Assembly (NCBI RefSeq): GCF_036373705.1
Contig: NC_089855.1
Location: 50,346,329-50,410,328, forward strand
Source of the DNA: Amia ocellicauda
Lineage: Eukaryota > Chordata > Actinopteri > Amiiformes > Amiidae
Direction: 5' to 3'
DNA length: 64,000 nucleotides
A program made the translations under genes and the position numbers. This document shows positions 27,738-38,789 of this stretch, in pieces (within the stretch, counting starts at the first letter, position 1; each line of letters begins with the position of its first letter). Under the pieces are notes generated by a model, which was not told the origin of the DNA, did not search any database, and was given only the letters and a program-made list of their open reading frames with translations.

Positions 27738-29648
27738 TGAGGATCAGCTCACGTGGTAGAGTGCTCGCTTAGCATTGTAGCGTTATGTTGGGTGTATTTG
27801 GATAAGAGCATTTGGGCTCTGAGCTGAAGCACTGATCTAAAGAAAACCTCAACCCCCCAAAGTTATCAGATTCCCTTAGCTCATCAGCTTGGAACTGGTT
27901 TGCATCAAAGTGACAGTTTTGGGGAGGATGGCACCAAGAAGAGGCCAAATAGTTTGGAATTCTGCTATGAGATGTCTGGAGAAAGGGGCCTGTAGGTGAT
28001 AAAAACTCTTTGAAGTGGACGAGAGCCGAAATCCCGACATAGAGCTACGAACCCAGGCCAACCGGCATTTCCAAAAGATGGCATGGATTGACATCAGTCA
28101 TAAATCAAGCCCCCCTCCAATAGGACACTGGGGGCTGAAACCGAAATCCAATCTCAAAAACTCAAGAACAAATCACCTCTTGATCTGACAGACTATAAGC
28201 AACAGCAGACAGTCTTTCTCGCTCTCTCTCACCTGAACCAGTAACTCGCTTCCACAGCTCAACCTGTAGCTCTGTTGCCAGAACCGGAACCAGAAACCAA
28301 CTAAGTCTTTGCCGGCAACAGAAGAGTTAAACTGGGAGAAGGAGATTGAGCCGTACGAAGAATTCTTTTAAAGGACTTTATTAAATAAAGAACTTTACAG
28401 ACTGCGCTGCCCGCCTGTGCCCACCTGATCAGTGGAGTTTTACAGCTGGACAATTGACTAAGTCGACTGTATACAAAAATGTCAGTCATTTAAATAGCTA
28501 TTTGAGTCTTAAGAAACTTGACCCTTGGAACAAACACGGCCCTGCTTTCCTCAAAGACTTTGTCTTCAAATAAGTACGGTGAGAGACCCTGCTTGCCAAG
28601 AAGTTTTTGTGCACAACCTTGGAGCCTTCAAACCAGTGGAAAATCTGTTTGGAAACGACTCTACTTTCGCGAAACCCCAACTTCCAGGTGTATCGACTGA
28701 GTGGAAGTTCTTGGACAAAGCCGAACCGGACTGCCTTTGTTCCAAACCACACGGACCTCGTGCCGTGTGCTGTTATCTGAGCCCGAAGCCAGAGAGGCCT
28801 CTCTGCGACGAAGTTCAGATAAGTTTAACAGTTTGGAGTTCATGATTCATGACATTTGAGAAATCAATTAGAAATGTTAATCTGTGATTCATAACTCTAG
28901 AATGTGTAATATCATTTAGTTTTTTTAAATATAAATGTGTGTTGCATTAAACTGTTTTGTTGATCATTTTAGAAATAAAATCTGTCAACGCCGAGAAATA
29001 TCTTCTCATTCCTGTTTAACTGTTTAGTCTGAAATTGACACAAGTTAATAGACATTAGATTATTGGTGGCCCTGCCTATCCTTAATCATTGAATAATAAT
29101 CAGTTAAGGGAAATTGTGGTAACAAGTAATGATAGGATCTTTCTCGGCACCTAAACGTGAATGAGACTGATATATATATATATAACGAGAAGTTACCTGA
29201 CATAAATACTAACCTGCGTAGTTATTTAATGTCTGACTAATAATACTAACGAGAGACTCACCTTCGTCTTACTAACCGGTATTGTAGTCAATGTGTTTAT
29301 AACCTTTTTTGTTTAACGATTTGTGTTATCATATGTGATCCCATGGTCTTTGATTTGGTCACGGAAGTGATTTGTCTTCGATTTGTTGATCTAGAGTTGA
29401 ATTGTAATTAGTTTTTCCCTTTTGTATAATTAGTGTAGTGCTACATTTAGTCTTTGTTTAGAATACATTTGACAATTTATATCTTTGGAATTGGTGTCTT
29501 CGTCCAATTATTACAGAAATTGAGTTCTACAAGATTCCAGGATTCGTGATAAGGTGATACTATAAATTCACTTCTTTAATTGAAATGTATAAGTGTACCT
29601 TACGCTACAGCATGCGAGAGGCAGCGGGATCGATGCCCGCATTCTCCA
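27738..29648 (+). pseudogene. tRNA-Ala (AGC) split by LTR, copy 4
   Basis: The 5' part is 27738-27775 and the 3' part 29614-29648. The A box reads CAGCTC instead of TAGCTC, a further base of decay. Confidence 0.9.
27776..29609 (+). mobile_element. Solo LTR, copy 4
   Basis: This copy is 1834 bp; the length difference lies mainly in a TA microsatellite near 29170. Ends and GCAT flanks are unchanged. Confidence 0.8.
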
Positions 29649-29852
29649 AGGCCTCAGGCGCTCGTGCCCCGGTTTCGGGGGAGAGTCGCTCACTTTTCTT
29701 GCCGCAGACACAGGCGCAAGGCATTGCCTGTTTGCCGTAAGGTTATCAGACACAACGCGCCGGCGACGGCTGCAGCATTAGCACGCCGGCTGGCCCTTCC
29801 GAAGTTCCCCAAAAACGACCGAGATGCCGCTTCGACGTCGTAACCCCAGGAA

Positions 29853-30506
29853 CGACCGCAAAGGCACTCCAACCCTCAATCTTCCGATCCGAAGTCAGAC
29901 CGAAGAGACTGTATGATGTTTTAGATTAAAGATAGTATGCAGACCGAGCAAGTTAGATTTATCGAGCTAGCAAACAGCCATTGAGGCACCTGTTCGGGAC
30001 GTACCCTGTAGAAATTCCTGTCAACGATAAAAGGATCAAAAGGTGGAGAAAAAGCCCGCAGGATGTTTGTCAAAACTCTGTTTGTGGACTGAATGGCTTT
30101 CCCAGATTGGCAGGGACTGTTTTTGGTATTGACTGAGGGACAGTTGTAAAAGACAACCTCTCACCGGACCTCTGGCATACACCAAAGAAAGCCACCTCAC
30201 CTCTCCCCCGGATCTCACAAAACACAATCCCCCGCGCCCCCAGGGAAGACAGACCGCAATCGGACTCGGGCTTGCACCTTTTGATTGGATGAACGGCCGC
30301 AAACATTCTATGTCATTTTCTTTTAAAGCTTCACTCGTGCTTGTAAAAAACCGAGGTCTCACTGAAAGAATGCCCTGACGTGGTTGCTTCCAAGCTAGCA
30401 GGTTTACAAAGTTCCTTTTCGCTTTAACGATGATTTCCAAGAAGGGAAATAATCTCTCTGTAATCTGTCAACACAGGCACCTTCTTCTCCGTTAAGCCAC
30501 ACGGTC
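29853..30506 (-). pseudogene. tRNA-Arg (TCG) split, copy
   Basis: The 5' part is 30506-30480 and the 3' part 29900-29853. The insert carries the 9 bp missing near 3700, allowing a 134-codon minus ORF at 30036-30440. Confidence 0.6.
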
Positions 30507-30662
30507 ACCACCAGGAAGGTGAACGCACCAGGCCGACCCGGAGTTTTCGCCAATTCGTCTCCAAGCCTCCCAAGAGGGAACATAAACAGGCCTTATTCGC
30601 AGACACAAGCCCTCACGCAGGGAGACCACCGCTTCACCGCCGCTGCCCCTGCCAAGGGCCCC

Positions 30663-30734
30663 AGGTCCCACCGAGACTTGAACTCGGATCGCTGGATTCA
30701 GAGTCCAGAGTGCTAACCATTACACCATGGAACC
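30663..30734 (-). tRNA. tRNA-Gln (CTG)
   Basis: This is a consensus copy. Unlike the units left of Polintons 1 and 3 it keeps T at position 8. Confidence 0.92.
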
Positions 30735-30869
30735 AAGCCCGCTGCCCACCTCTTGCCCGTGACGAAGGTTTCTGCTCTACGCACACGTCTCGCTCTGTCG
30801 CACGGCCAAGTCCAGAGTGAGCCAAGTTGCGCCCAGAGTGCTGCGTGTGGCGGGTCACTTCCGGAGCCG

Positions 30870-30941
30870 TCCCTGGTGGTCTAGTGGTCAGGATTCGGCG
30901 CTCTCACCGCCGCGGCCCGGGTTCGATTCCCGGTCAGGGAA
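30870..30941 (+). tRNA. tRNA-Glu (CTC) beside Polinton 2
   Basis: This is a consensus copy, ending 33 bp before Polinton 2. Confidence 0.95.
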
Positions 30942-30974
30942 GGTGGATCTGTTGCTCTTCCCCTAGGACCTGTG

Positions 30975-31155
30975 AGTAGATAGTAGGGTTTTTTGGGCGC
31001 GGCCTATTTTGTTATGACGTATGCCCTAAGCTTATTAATATTCCTACGTCATAATTGGGGGGCGTGATTTTAGAGTTATTTCCTTAATTATTCCTACGTC
31101 ATATCCGTCAGAAAGTGTACACCCCTAAAACCCTGAACAACAAGGCCACCCATAA
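30975..31155 (+). repeat. Polinton 2 left terminal inverted repeat
   Basis: It is 181 bp and includes the 11 bp absent from the left repeat of element 1. Three TGACGT/ACGTCA motifs are present. Confidence 0.9.
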
Positions 31156-31275
31156 AGACCCCCCCCCCCCCCTGAAGGCAACGCCCCGAAACTCTCCTCT
31201 CTATTTAAGACCCCGCGCTGCTTTTAGGCAATACCTCTTTAATTCTCAGCATCTGAAACATCCCGCTTCTTCAAC

Positions 31276-31986
31276 ATGTCCAGCGACATCAACATGAAAC
31301 CCCGCAAGAAACAATCCCGGGCAAGGGTTCCTGTACTCACCAATTTGAAGATTGAACGCTCCTGGGTGTTGTTCTGGGGGGGTCGACGGGGTTACCGCTT
31401 TAAAAGGGATCCCAGCTATGTTGGAGTGGAGCTTTTTGCTTTGGGAGAGAAGGAGGGTACGTTGGAACCTTTTGAGACGGTGATTGAATACTCTTTTGAG
31501 GACTGGTTGAAGGTGATGGCATGGAGAGACCTGGGGCTTGTGGATAAGACTCTAGAAGGCTTGCAAGAGGGTCCAAGAGAAGGCGAAACGGAGTCTCCGA
31601 CTCAGAGTTTTGAAAGGTGTGAATGGGAAAGCTTGCAGAACTACGGTACAGTGGTGAAGAGTCTATCTCTAACTACTGATCGTAAGGTTTTGTTTAGCAG
31701 TACCCTGATTACAAACCCTATTGAAGGGGTTGTGGAGGATCCAGAAAAACAGGTTACTGAAATTATGTTTGACGCCGTGGACTGGCCGTTCTTGAAAGAG
31801 GTCATAAACTGTATAAATGATGGTTTTGACATCTTGACCAAATGTTCACAACTGGATTCTGTTAGAAGGAGAATATGCTGGATTATGGATTATATATCCC
31901 CCTTGAATGACGACGACGATGATAAAACAGACGACCTGTGGGGGGTTGGAGGGGGGTCTGACGGCTCAGGGTCTACTCTCTTCTAA
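31276..31986 (+). CDS. Accessory protein, 236 aa, copy 2
   Basis: This matches the gene at 4683-5393 almost completely and shares several bases with element 3 rather than element 1. The function is unknown. Confidence 0.7.
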   Translation: MSSDINMKPRKKQSRARVPVLTNLKIERSWVLFWGGRRGYRFKRDPSYVGVELFALGEKEGTLEPFETVIEYSFEDWLKVMAWRDLGLVDKTLEGLQEGPREGETESPTQSFERCEWESLQNYGTVVKSLSLTTDRKVLFSSTLITNPIEGVVEDPEKQVTEIMFDAVDWPFLKEVINCINDGFDILTKCSQLDSVRRRICWIMDYISPLNDDDDDKTDDLWGVGGGSDGSGSTLF

Positions 31987-32064
31987 GAGGGCGGTGTGTC
32001 GTGACGTAGTGAAGAGATAGGATAAAAGGCGCAACAATTCATTCATGGTTTAAAATTAAAGAGA

Positions 32065-32913
32065 ATGTCTTACCCGAAAGCTGCGGACGTCGACAGGCTC
32101 TACAGGCCTCTTCAAACCCGGGATCACCCCTGGTTCTATTCCCCAGATTTTGTATACACTCCGGAACCCTCTGACTGCGGTTACCCTCCAAGACCTCAGA
32201 CCCCGGTCCCTCAGGACGAAACAACATGCGGAGCGATGGATGTCCAAATGAGTCTCGGGGATCCCCAGCCTCTGGAGCTCATGGAGGGCCTCGATTTTGC
32301 CGAACTGTCTACCGTCTGTGCGTCTCAGGAGGGGGTCAGTCCAATGGATGTAGAAACACCCCACAAACCACCAGGCGACCCAATGAGCATCGGACGGTCT
32401 CGGGGGCGTGATGAAGATGCAGGATTTATGCCCGGGGTAGGTGTCCAAGTAAGCAGAGTGGTTAAAAGCACCCTGGTGTATATTCTGAGTGCTCTCATCG
32501 ACCGAGCTCTGAAAGAAGTCTGTCGGGGGTGTGAAGTGAATCACCCCAGTCAGTTGAGACACAGTTGTTTGTTTGAACCAGACCGTTACTATTTCCTGTT
32601 CTATTTCAACGTGTTTTACAGAAGACTGAACAAACCGTGGCTGAAACCGGCACTAATCAAGGCTCTGTCTTACTCCCACATACATGTCACTGCTGGACAA
32701 GTCCAGAAAATCATAGATGAGATTTTGCTGGAGCTGAAAAAGGAGCCGTTTATAATAGAGAAACTTGGGCAGCTGCTCAATGACCTGGATGAGCCAAGTA
32801 GAAAAACCGCTGGCAAGCTAAAAGCTTATTTCTTCCGTAAAGAAGTTAAAGCTGGGGGCAGCGACGAAGAATTCGACATCTACGCCACTGATTCAGACTC
32901 TGACCTGAACTAA
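32065..32913 (+). CDS. Accessory protein, 282 aa, Cys/His cluster, copy 2
   Basis: The protein sequence is identical to the copy at 5472-6320, including the CRGC and HPSQ cluster and the acidic tail. Confidence 0.7.
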   Translation: MSYPKAADVDRLYRPLQTRDHPWFYSPDFVYTPEPSDCGYPPRPQTPVPQDETTCGAMDVQMSLGDPQPLELMEGLDFAELSTVCASQEGVSPMDVETPHKPPGDPMSIGRSRGRDEDAGFMPGVGVQVSRVVKSTLVYILSALIDRALKEVCRGCEVNHPSQLRHSCLFEPDRYYFLFYFNVFYRRLNKPWLKPALIKALSYSHIHVTAGQVQKIIDEILLELKKEPFIIEKLGQLLNDLDEPSRKTAGKLKAYFFRKEVKAGGSDEEFDIYATDSDSDLN

Positions 32914-32925
32914 GGGACTTTGAAC

Positions 32926-33432
32926 ATGGGGAATGTTCTGGACTGCTGCTGCAACTGGTTCTGTCATCAACACTCTGCAGCTAACCTGAGAGCGCTATTA
33001 CACCATGTGCTTGACAGAAAAGTAGCCAACGCGAGCCTTTTCTCTACAGATTTAACCATCGATGAGGATCAACTTTCAAACCTGGAAAAGTTAATGGTTG
33101 CTGTAACAAAGACCGGGGGGTACGAACACTGGGATGAAGCGCTCAAGGGGGCCAAGAATGATATTAGGCCATTTCATCAACATCTGTATGACCTTTTACT
33201 GAGCATGTTTAATACCCCTCTGTTTACTTTTAAAATAGGTCATATTGTTGTTTTATTTACATATGTAACTGAGGTGTGTGCCTACAAGATAAAGAAACAG
33301 GTATTTGTTGATATAGATCAAGTAACCAATCATCTGATTTCTTTTTGTCTGGACCGTAGAAAAAATTGTTGTGTATGTTATACTTTTCTCAAATGTCTAA
33401 AAAGGGGTATCTGCTCTCCTGAAGTTGAATAA
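32926..33432 (+). CDS. Possible Bcl-2-like protein, copy 2
   Basis: The protein is identical to the one at 6333-6839. AATAAA and TATAAAAA follow it as in element 1. Confidence 0.55.
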   Translation: MGNVLDCCCNWFCHQHSAANLRALLHHVLDRKVANASLFSTDLTIDEDQLSNLEKLMVAVTKTGGYEHWDEALKGAKNDIRPFHQHLYDLLLSMFNTPLFTFKIGHIVVLFTYVTEVCAYKIKKQVFVDIDQVTNHLISFCLDRRKNCCVCYTFLKCLKRGICSPEVE

Positions 33433-33488
33433 AAAACCTTGTATAAAAACTTTGCGCATAGTGTGGGTCTGTGTGTTTATTTGGCAGA

Positions 33489-34580
33489 ATGACTCGGCAA
33501 GCTCCCCAAATGCATGAACTATACTACAACCCAGCCAAGATTGGGGGTTTGGCGGGTAAGAAGGGTTTTCAAAGAGGACTCGCTGAGGCCGGCGTGAAGG
33601 TTAATGATGTGGTTGTTTCAGAATGGTTACGGGAACAAGACGCCTATACCTTACATAAACCTCTCAGGATTAACTTTAAAAGAAACCGTGTATATGCAAC
33701 TGACATAGACTCACAATGGCAAATGGATCTAGTCGATATGTCAAATTTATCAAAACATAACAATGGTCACAAATTTATGTTGATGTGTATCGATGTGTTA
33801 TCAAAATATGCCTGGGCTCGCATTCTACATAATAAAACAGGTCGGGCGGTGACAAGGGCCTTTGAGGATATATTGTCCCAGGGACGATGTCCTAAAAAAC
33901 TGCAGACTGATAAAGGAAAAGAGTTTCTCAACAGAGAATTTCAGAATCTACTGAAGAGACACAAAATACATCATTTCACCACCGGTAATGAGCTTAAGGC
34001 ATCGGTGGTGGAGAGGTTTAACCGCACCATAAAGACCAAAATGTGGAGATATTTTACAGCGGTCAACACGTTCAAGTATTTTGATAAAGTTCAGGATTTT
34101 ATCGATGCTTACAACCAAGGGTATCACGCCAGTATTAAAATGAAGCCTATAGATGTTGATCAAAGTAATTCTTTTAAGGTCTATAAAAAATTATACGGCC
34201 CATTTATTAAGAAGGGGAAAACTACTTATAAGTTCAACATCGGTGATGTGGTTCGCGTTTCAAAGCTAAGGAGTACTTTTGCCAAAGGTTATGAACAAAC
34301 ATTTTCTGACGAATATTTTACAGTTACCGAACAGGTGGCTAGAGACCCCCCCGTGTACCGGTTAAAAGACTATGACGGGGAGGATATAGAAGGAACGTTT
34401 TATGAAGCCGAGATACAAAAAATTATTGTGGGTAAAGACATTGTATACAGAGTTGAAAAGATATTAGCTGAGAAAACCCAGAACCGGAAAAAATATGTGT
34501 TGGTGAAATGGCTTGGATGGCCTGAAAAGTTCAATAGTTGGGTCCCGGAACAACAGGTTTGTGATATTCAAGCCTTATAA
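33489..34580 (+). CDS. INT: Integrase with chromodomain, copy 2
   Basis: The frame is open over its full 363 codons, with the DDE residues and chromodomain as in element 1. Confidence 0.9.
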   Translation: MTRQAPQMHELYYNPAKIGGLAGKKGFQRGLAEAGVKVNDVVVSEWLREQDAYTLHKPLRINFKRNRVYATDIDSQWQMDLVDMSNLSKHNNGHKFMLMCIDVLSKYAWARILHNKTGRAVTRAFEDILSQGRCPKKLQTDKGKEFLNREFQNLLKRHKIHHFTTGNELKASVVERFNRTIKTKMWRYFTAVNTFKYFDKVQDFIDAYNQGYHASIKMKPIDVDQSNSFKVYKKLYGPFIKKGKTTYKFNIGDVVRVSKLRSTFAKGYEQTFSDEYFTVTEQVARDPPVYRLKDYDGEDIEGTFYEAEIQKIIVGKDIVYRVEKILAEKTQNRKKYVLVKWLGWPEKFNSWVPEQQVCDIQAL

Positions 34581-34584
34581 CAAC

Positions 34585-36292
34585 ATGCCCGCTGGTGTGA
34601 TGGGGTCATTACTTTCGATACTCAAGATGGAATCAGGAGGCTTCTACGTGACTCTACCCAGTAACGCCTCTCTCGATATATACCCTAAAAATGAAATATC
34701 CAGTTACACGGTACAATTTGGAAAATCTATAGATCTAAGGGGGTCGTGGGAAGTGGGGTTGGCGGAAATACAGTATCCTTACACTTGGGCTGTTTTACAA
34801 GATAAGGATGCCACCTTCGCCATTTTTGACGATGTTAAAAAGAGTCAATGGACATTCACGATGCAAGGAGGTTATTATGACAATGTGGATACAATATTAG
34901 ATGAGATGCATAAACAGTTCTCAGAAGGCACCCCCAACATCAAGCTATATTACAACCCTATTAAAAACAGAGTGTACAAGGTGTCAAAACCTGGTATTAG
35001 CATTCAAACCAAAGGACAACTGGGGCGTATATTAGGGTTCTATTCTGACACAGAGAGCAGGTTCTCAGAAGTGGTGGCACCCTTCCCGGCTGACATCAGT
35101 GGCGGCTTTTACACTCTTTATGTGTATACGGATATCATAACACACCAGAGGGTCGGGGATAGCTATGTCCCCCTTTTGAGAAATGTACTTATTAAAGGTA
35201 AAAGCAATGACATGGTCACAATTACTTATGACAAGCCACACTACGTACCAGTCTCAAAGACCCACTTTGACCATGTTTTCACAGGTGGATGTGACCCTGG
35301 GAGATCGGCTCATTAGTCAAAGCAGCAATACTTACCCCTATAGGGCCATGATGGAGTGTATCCTTAATTATAGTGAGGAGACCCTAAGCAAACAGTTCAG
35401 CCCCGGCCTTTTCTTCAAAGACACCCCGGAAGCTATGGACGACCAGGATCCAGAGGGACTCAATAAGGGTTTGCAAAAAAGAACGGCCTTTTCAACAGAA
35501 GGGAGGACCTTTGAGCTAATGGGACATATTCATGCAGACATATTTTTCCAAGAAAAACTCATGCTCAACGGGGTAGACATTAAAATTAAAATGATCCGTA
35601 GTAAAAGTGCTTTTTGTCTGATGACCCCTGATACTGAAAAATATAAACTGACCATATTATCGGCCTCGCTGTTTGTGAAAAAAGTATCCGTCTCCCCGGC
35701 GGTTAAACTAGGACATGCGCAGGCTTTAATGACGGCAAACGCCAAGTACCCGATCGAAAGAGTCTATATGAAAGTCCACAGTATCCCCGCAGGGACACGG
35801 GTGATGAACCAGGAAAATCTGTTTCTAGGCCAGCTCCCAAAACAGGTTATTATAGGTCTCGTGGATAATGATGCATTTACCGGGGTTTACAACAAGAACC
35901 CCTTTAACTTTAAACATTATAACGCGGAATTTATAGCACTGTACGTCGATGGTGTGCAGGTTCCATCCAGACCTTTTCAACCTGACTTTGAAAACGGCAA
36001 CGCGGTTCGTGAATATTACAGTCTAGTACTGGCTACGGGTCGCCATCTCAAGGATCAACCTCTGCTGATCGATCGCCGGGAATACTGCAGCGGTTACACC
36101 CTGTACGGTTTCAACCTGACCCCTGACGAAGAGTGTGGACAACATTTTTCACTGATGAAGACGGGCAATATGCGTTTGGAGATGCGTTTCAAGCAGCCTC
36201 TACCACGCACTGTAAATATGGTCGTGTATGCTGTGTTTGACAACATTATTGAGGTGAATCAGAGGAGAAACGTTCTGTATGATTATTATTAA
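34585..36292 (+). pseudogene. Capsid gene block, broken
   Basis: This region has recognisable penton-like and major capsid sequence matching element 1, but the block is shorter and not intact. It is the main reason element 2 is called broken. Confidence 0.85.
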
Positions 36293-36293
36293 A

Positions 36294-36851
36294 ATGAACA
36301 CCAGAGAGCTCAACCACATCATGAATGCCCTGGACGGCTCACGGAAAGTGTTTCAAGGAGTCTACGCCTGCGACCAGCTGCCTAAATTTAAGATCAAGAA
36401 TTTACCTGCAATGTACATAATCAACACACACCCTAAAAATATGCCCGGAGAACATTGGCTGGCTATTTATCTAAGGGAGGACCACCGTCGTGAATTTTTT
36501 GATTCCTATGGAAACCCCCCGGATTTCAGACCTTTCCCTCGGAAGATCAATAACTTTCTGCTCAACAACTGTCAAGAAACCATTTACAGCGGTCGTCAAG
36601 TACAAAGTCTTCAGACCTTCACTTGTGGTCAACACTGTGTGTTTTTCTTATATCATAGATCTAAAGGAAGGTCATACCCCGATATTATGTCCTTGTACAG
36701 TGAGGATTTAGGCCAAAATGATAAAAAAGTGGCAGAGTTTGTCAGGACACTGTGGACCCCCCCTTATAACACAATTACTTACGACCCTAGCCAGCCATGT
36801 ATACAGATGGGGTGTTCTTGTGAGGATTTTAAAAGATGTCATGCGTGTTAA
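36294..36851 (+). CDS. PRO: Adenain-type protease, copy 2
   Basis: The frame is open over 185 codons with the GEHW and CGQHC catalytic segments. Confidence 0.85.
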   Translation: MNTRELNHIMNALDGSRKVFQGVYACDQLPKFKIKNLPAMYIINTHPKNMPGEHWLAIYLREDHRREFFDSYGNPPDFRPFPRKINNFLLNNCQETIYSGRQVQSLQTFTCGQHCVFFLYHRSKGRSYPDIMSLYSEDLGQNDKKVAEFVRTLWTPPYNTITYDPSQPCIQMGCSCEDFKRCHAC

Positions 36852-37029
36852 AGTGAAAAAATAATGAAAACAGCCTTTGAATCATTAGTTTTGTTTTTAT
36901 TCAACACAAATCTTATACAAAGCAGGGTTATGTTATAAATAAATGTACAACATTTGAAAATAAAAATAAAAAATAAAAAAATTGTTTGTCGGTTCCTTAT
37001 TTACAGGGGAGACAAATAAAAACATGAGA
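36852..37029. terminator. Convergent polyadenylation region, copy 2
   Basis: This 178-bp AT-rich region has AATAAA-type signals on both strands, as at 11149-11326. Confidence 0.55.
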
Positions 37030-37773
37030 TTAATAAGCTTCCCAACGATGGATAGATCCTGAGGAGGGTTGCTCAACACGGTCAGAGTAATGAGATATCG
37101 GCGTCAGATCAGTCACCACCTCTTTACACAGACGGATTTTTTGTCGCGTTTCCTGGTTAGGGACTGTTGATTGGGGCATGTTCAGACAGGCCATCGCCTG
37201 TAGGAAAGCATTCCAGCCTACAGGTCGGCGACTATCGGGTACCTTATTAGTGCTAGTGACACTCTTCAACAAATCAAACATGTGTGAACCTTTGATCAGT
37301 TGTCCTTTAAAAACAAATTCACCCTGTTCATTCCAAGTCGTTACCCGCGGTTTCTGAACCATTTTGTGCAGAATATATTCTGCATGTCTTTTGCTTCTGG
37401 CCGGCATGTTTCTCAAAACATCCGTTACAACATCTCCCTCTGAACTCTCAACAGGTTCGGGCACCGCAACATCTTTATCAACCGTACCCCCCGCATCAGT
37501 CCCAGAACCATTTTCTTGAGAGGCCATGGTTAAAGTTAAAATGTTTTGATCTTTTTCACCCTGTCTAACCAGACGGAGGTAGCGCTGTAACGTGTTGCTA
37601 TACATCTGGGCTTTGGAATACTGATTTAAATCGGCCCTGGCCAGTATAGCTTTCATTTCAGAGTCCAGGTTGTTTTCGGCCATTTGTCTAATGGGCTCTG
37701 GCCCGACAACATTTTTTCTCAGTTTCTCAAGCTGCTCCTGAGGGATCAAAAACATTTTCTGAGCATATTCCAT
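37030..37773 (-). CDS. Conserved Polinton protein, 247 aa, copy 2
   Basis: The frame is open and near-identical to 11327-12070. Confidence 0.65.
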   Translation of the reverse strand: MEYAQKMFLIPQEQLEKLRKNVVGPEPIRQMAENNLDSEMKAILARADLNQYSKAQMYSNTLQRYLRLVRQGEKDQNILTLTMASQENGSGTDAGGTVDKDVAVPEPVESSEGDVVTDVLRNMPARSKRHAEYILHKMVQKPRVTTWNEQGEFVFKGQLIKGSHMFDLLKSVTSTNKVPDSRRPVGWNAFLQAMACLNMPQSTVPNQETRQKIRLCKEVVTDLTPISHYSDRVEQPSSGSIHRWEAY

Positions 37774-37775
37774 TA

Positions 37776-38111
37776 TTAACCCACTCTGGAAGCTAGAAGA
37801 CTGGTTAGGAAAGGCACGGCTATGCTCAACAGCGGTCCTATAAAACCTCCGGTTTGATTAATCTTCTTTCTTTTTCTTTTAATAGAATACTTCTTATTAG
37901 CGATGATCTTGATAACCGCTTTTTGTTTTTTGAGTTTAGAATGTTGAGAAGGGGTTAGGGGTATATTACCGCGTAAGATGTTAAAAGCTATTTCACACAG
38001 GGTCTCGATCAAATCCGAGGGGGCCCCTGCCAGCACAGCTTTCCTATGGCGCGGGCTCCCCTCAAATAACATTTGCAAAAGCGGCAGATTTCTTTTAATC
38101 CGAACAGACAT
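37776..38111 (-). CDS. Small basic Polinton protein, 111 aa, copy 2
   Basis: The protein is identical to that at 12073-12408. Confidence 0.65.
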   Translation of the reverse strand: MSVRIKRNLPLLQMLFEGSPRHRKAVLAGAPSDLIETLCEIAFNILRGNIPLTPSQHSKLKKQKAVIKIIANKKYSIKRKRKKINQTGGFIGPLLSIAVPFLTSLLASRVG

Positions 38112-38117
38112 TCTTAT

Positions 38118-38789
38118 TTATTTCCTTTTCTTTAGCACATACACTGCCGGCCAATCGGGCGGGCACAAACCTGTTCTGAGGCGAAAGTCTTCTGGGGTTT
38201 GTGCTTTTAAGTCCACAATCAAGTACCCGTAGGGTTTTTTGGTGGCATCCTCAAATGCCTCCAAAAAGAATTTGGTCTGGTTAGGGTACATTTGACGAGC
38301 CAAGACGGTGACCTGTAGTTTATCTCTGGGGTTTTTAAAAAGAATTATATAATTGGCATTTAAATTAATAGTGCGGCTTTTTTTACCTTGAAAAAATAGA
38401 TTTTGAACTAAATAAATAATACTTAAATTCCTATGATGAGTGTACTTTGTGAAAGCTTTTTCCACTTCACTGTTGTCACCGGCCTGCTCCATCAGGTCAT
38501 CAAGGATCACTAGATTAGTTTGTCCGGGCGGGAACAGGTCATCGTCACACAACGAGGCGGGGAGACCTTGCACAAATTTCAGATTATTTTTTTTTGATGC
38601 CAAATCATCGTAGAGAGGTTGCCAGCAAGAGTAACACCACACTATGTTGTCAAGAGCTTGGGACACGGTTGCGTCCACATCTTCTATGATGTTCTTTATA
38701 AGATAGCTCTTACTCGAATTGGAGGGACCGGCTATAATACAGGAGAAAGGGTGTTGAAGTCTGTTATCAAAACCACTGCTAATATCCAT
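38118..38789 (-). CDS. ATP: Packaging ATPase, copy 2
   Basis: The frame is open over 223 codons and near-identical to the ATPase of element 1. Whether this copy could work is uncertain. Confidence 0.75.
   Translation of the reverse strand: MDISSGFDNRLQHPFSCIIAGPSNSSKSYLIKNIIEDVDATVSQALDNIVWCYSCWQPLYDDLASKKNNLKFVQGLPASLCDDDLFPPGQTNLVILDDLMEQAGDNSEVEKAFTKYTHHRNLSIIYLVQNLFFQGKKSRTINLNANYIILFKNPRDKLQVTVLARQMYPNQTKFFLEAFEDATKKPYGYLIVDLKAQTPEDFRLRTGLCPPDWPAVYVLKKRK

Larger units (their letters stand above)
20974..30968 (+). repeat. Tandem tRNA-unit array, block 2
   Basis: This block completes the unit split by Polinton 1, adds whole units, and ends in the unit carrying Polinton 2, so three tRNA-Glu genes lie between the Polintons. 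Unit lengths by tRNA-Glu start are 2956 bp (24387 to 27343) and 3527 bp (27343 to 30870). The short unit has lost about 570 bp at around 26807, removing the tRNA-Arg 3' part and most of its insert. Confidence 0.95.
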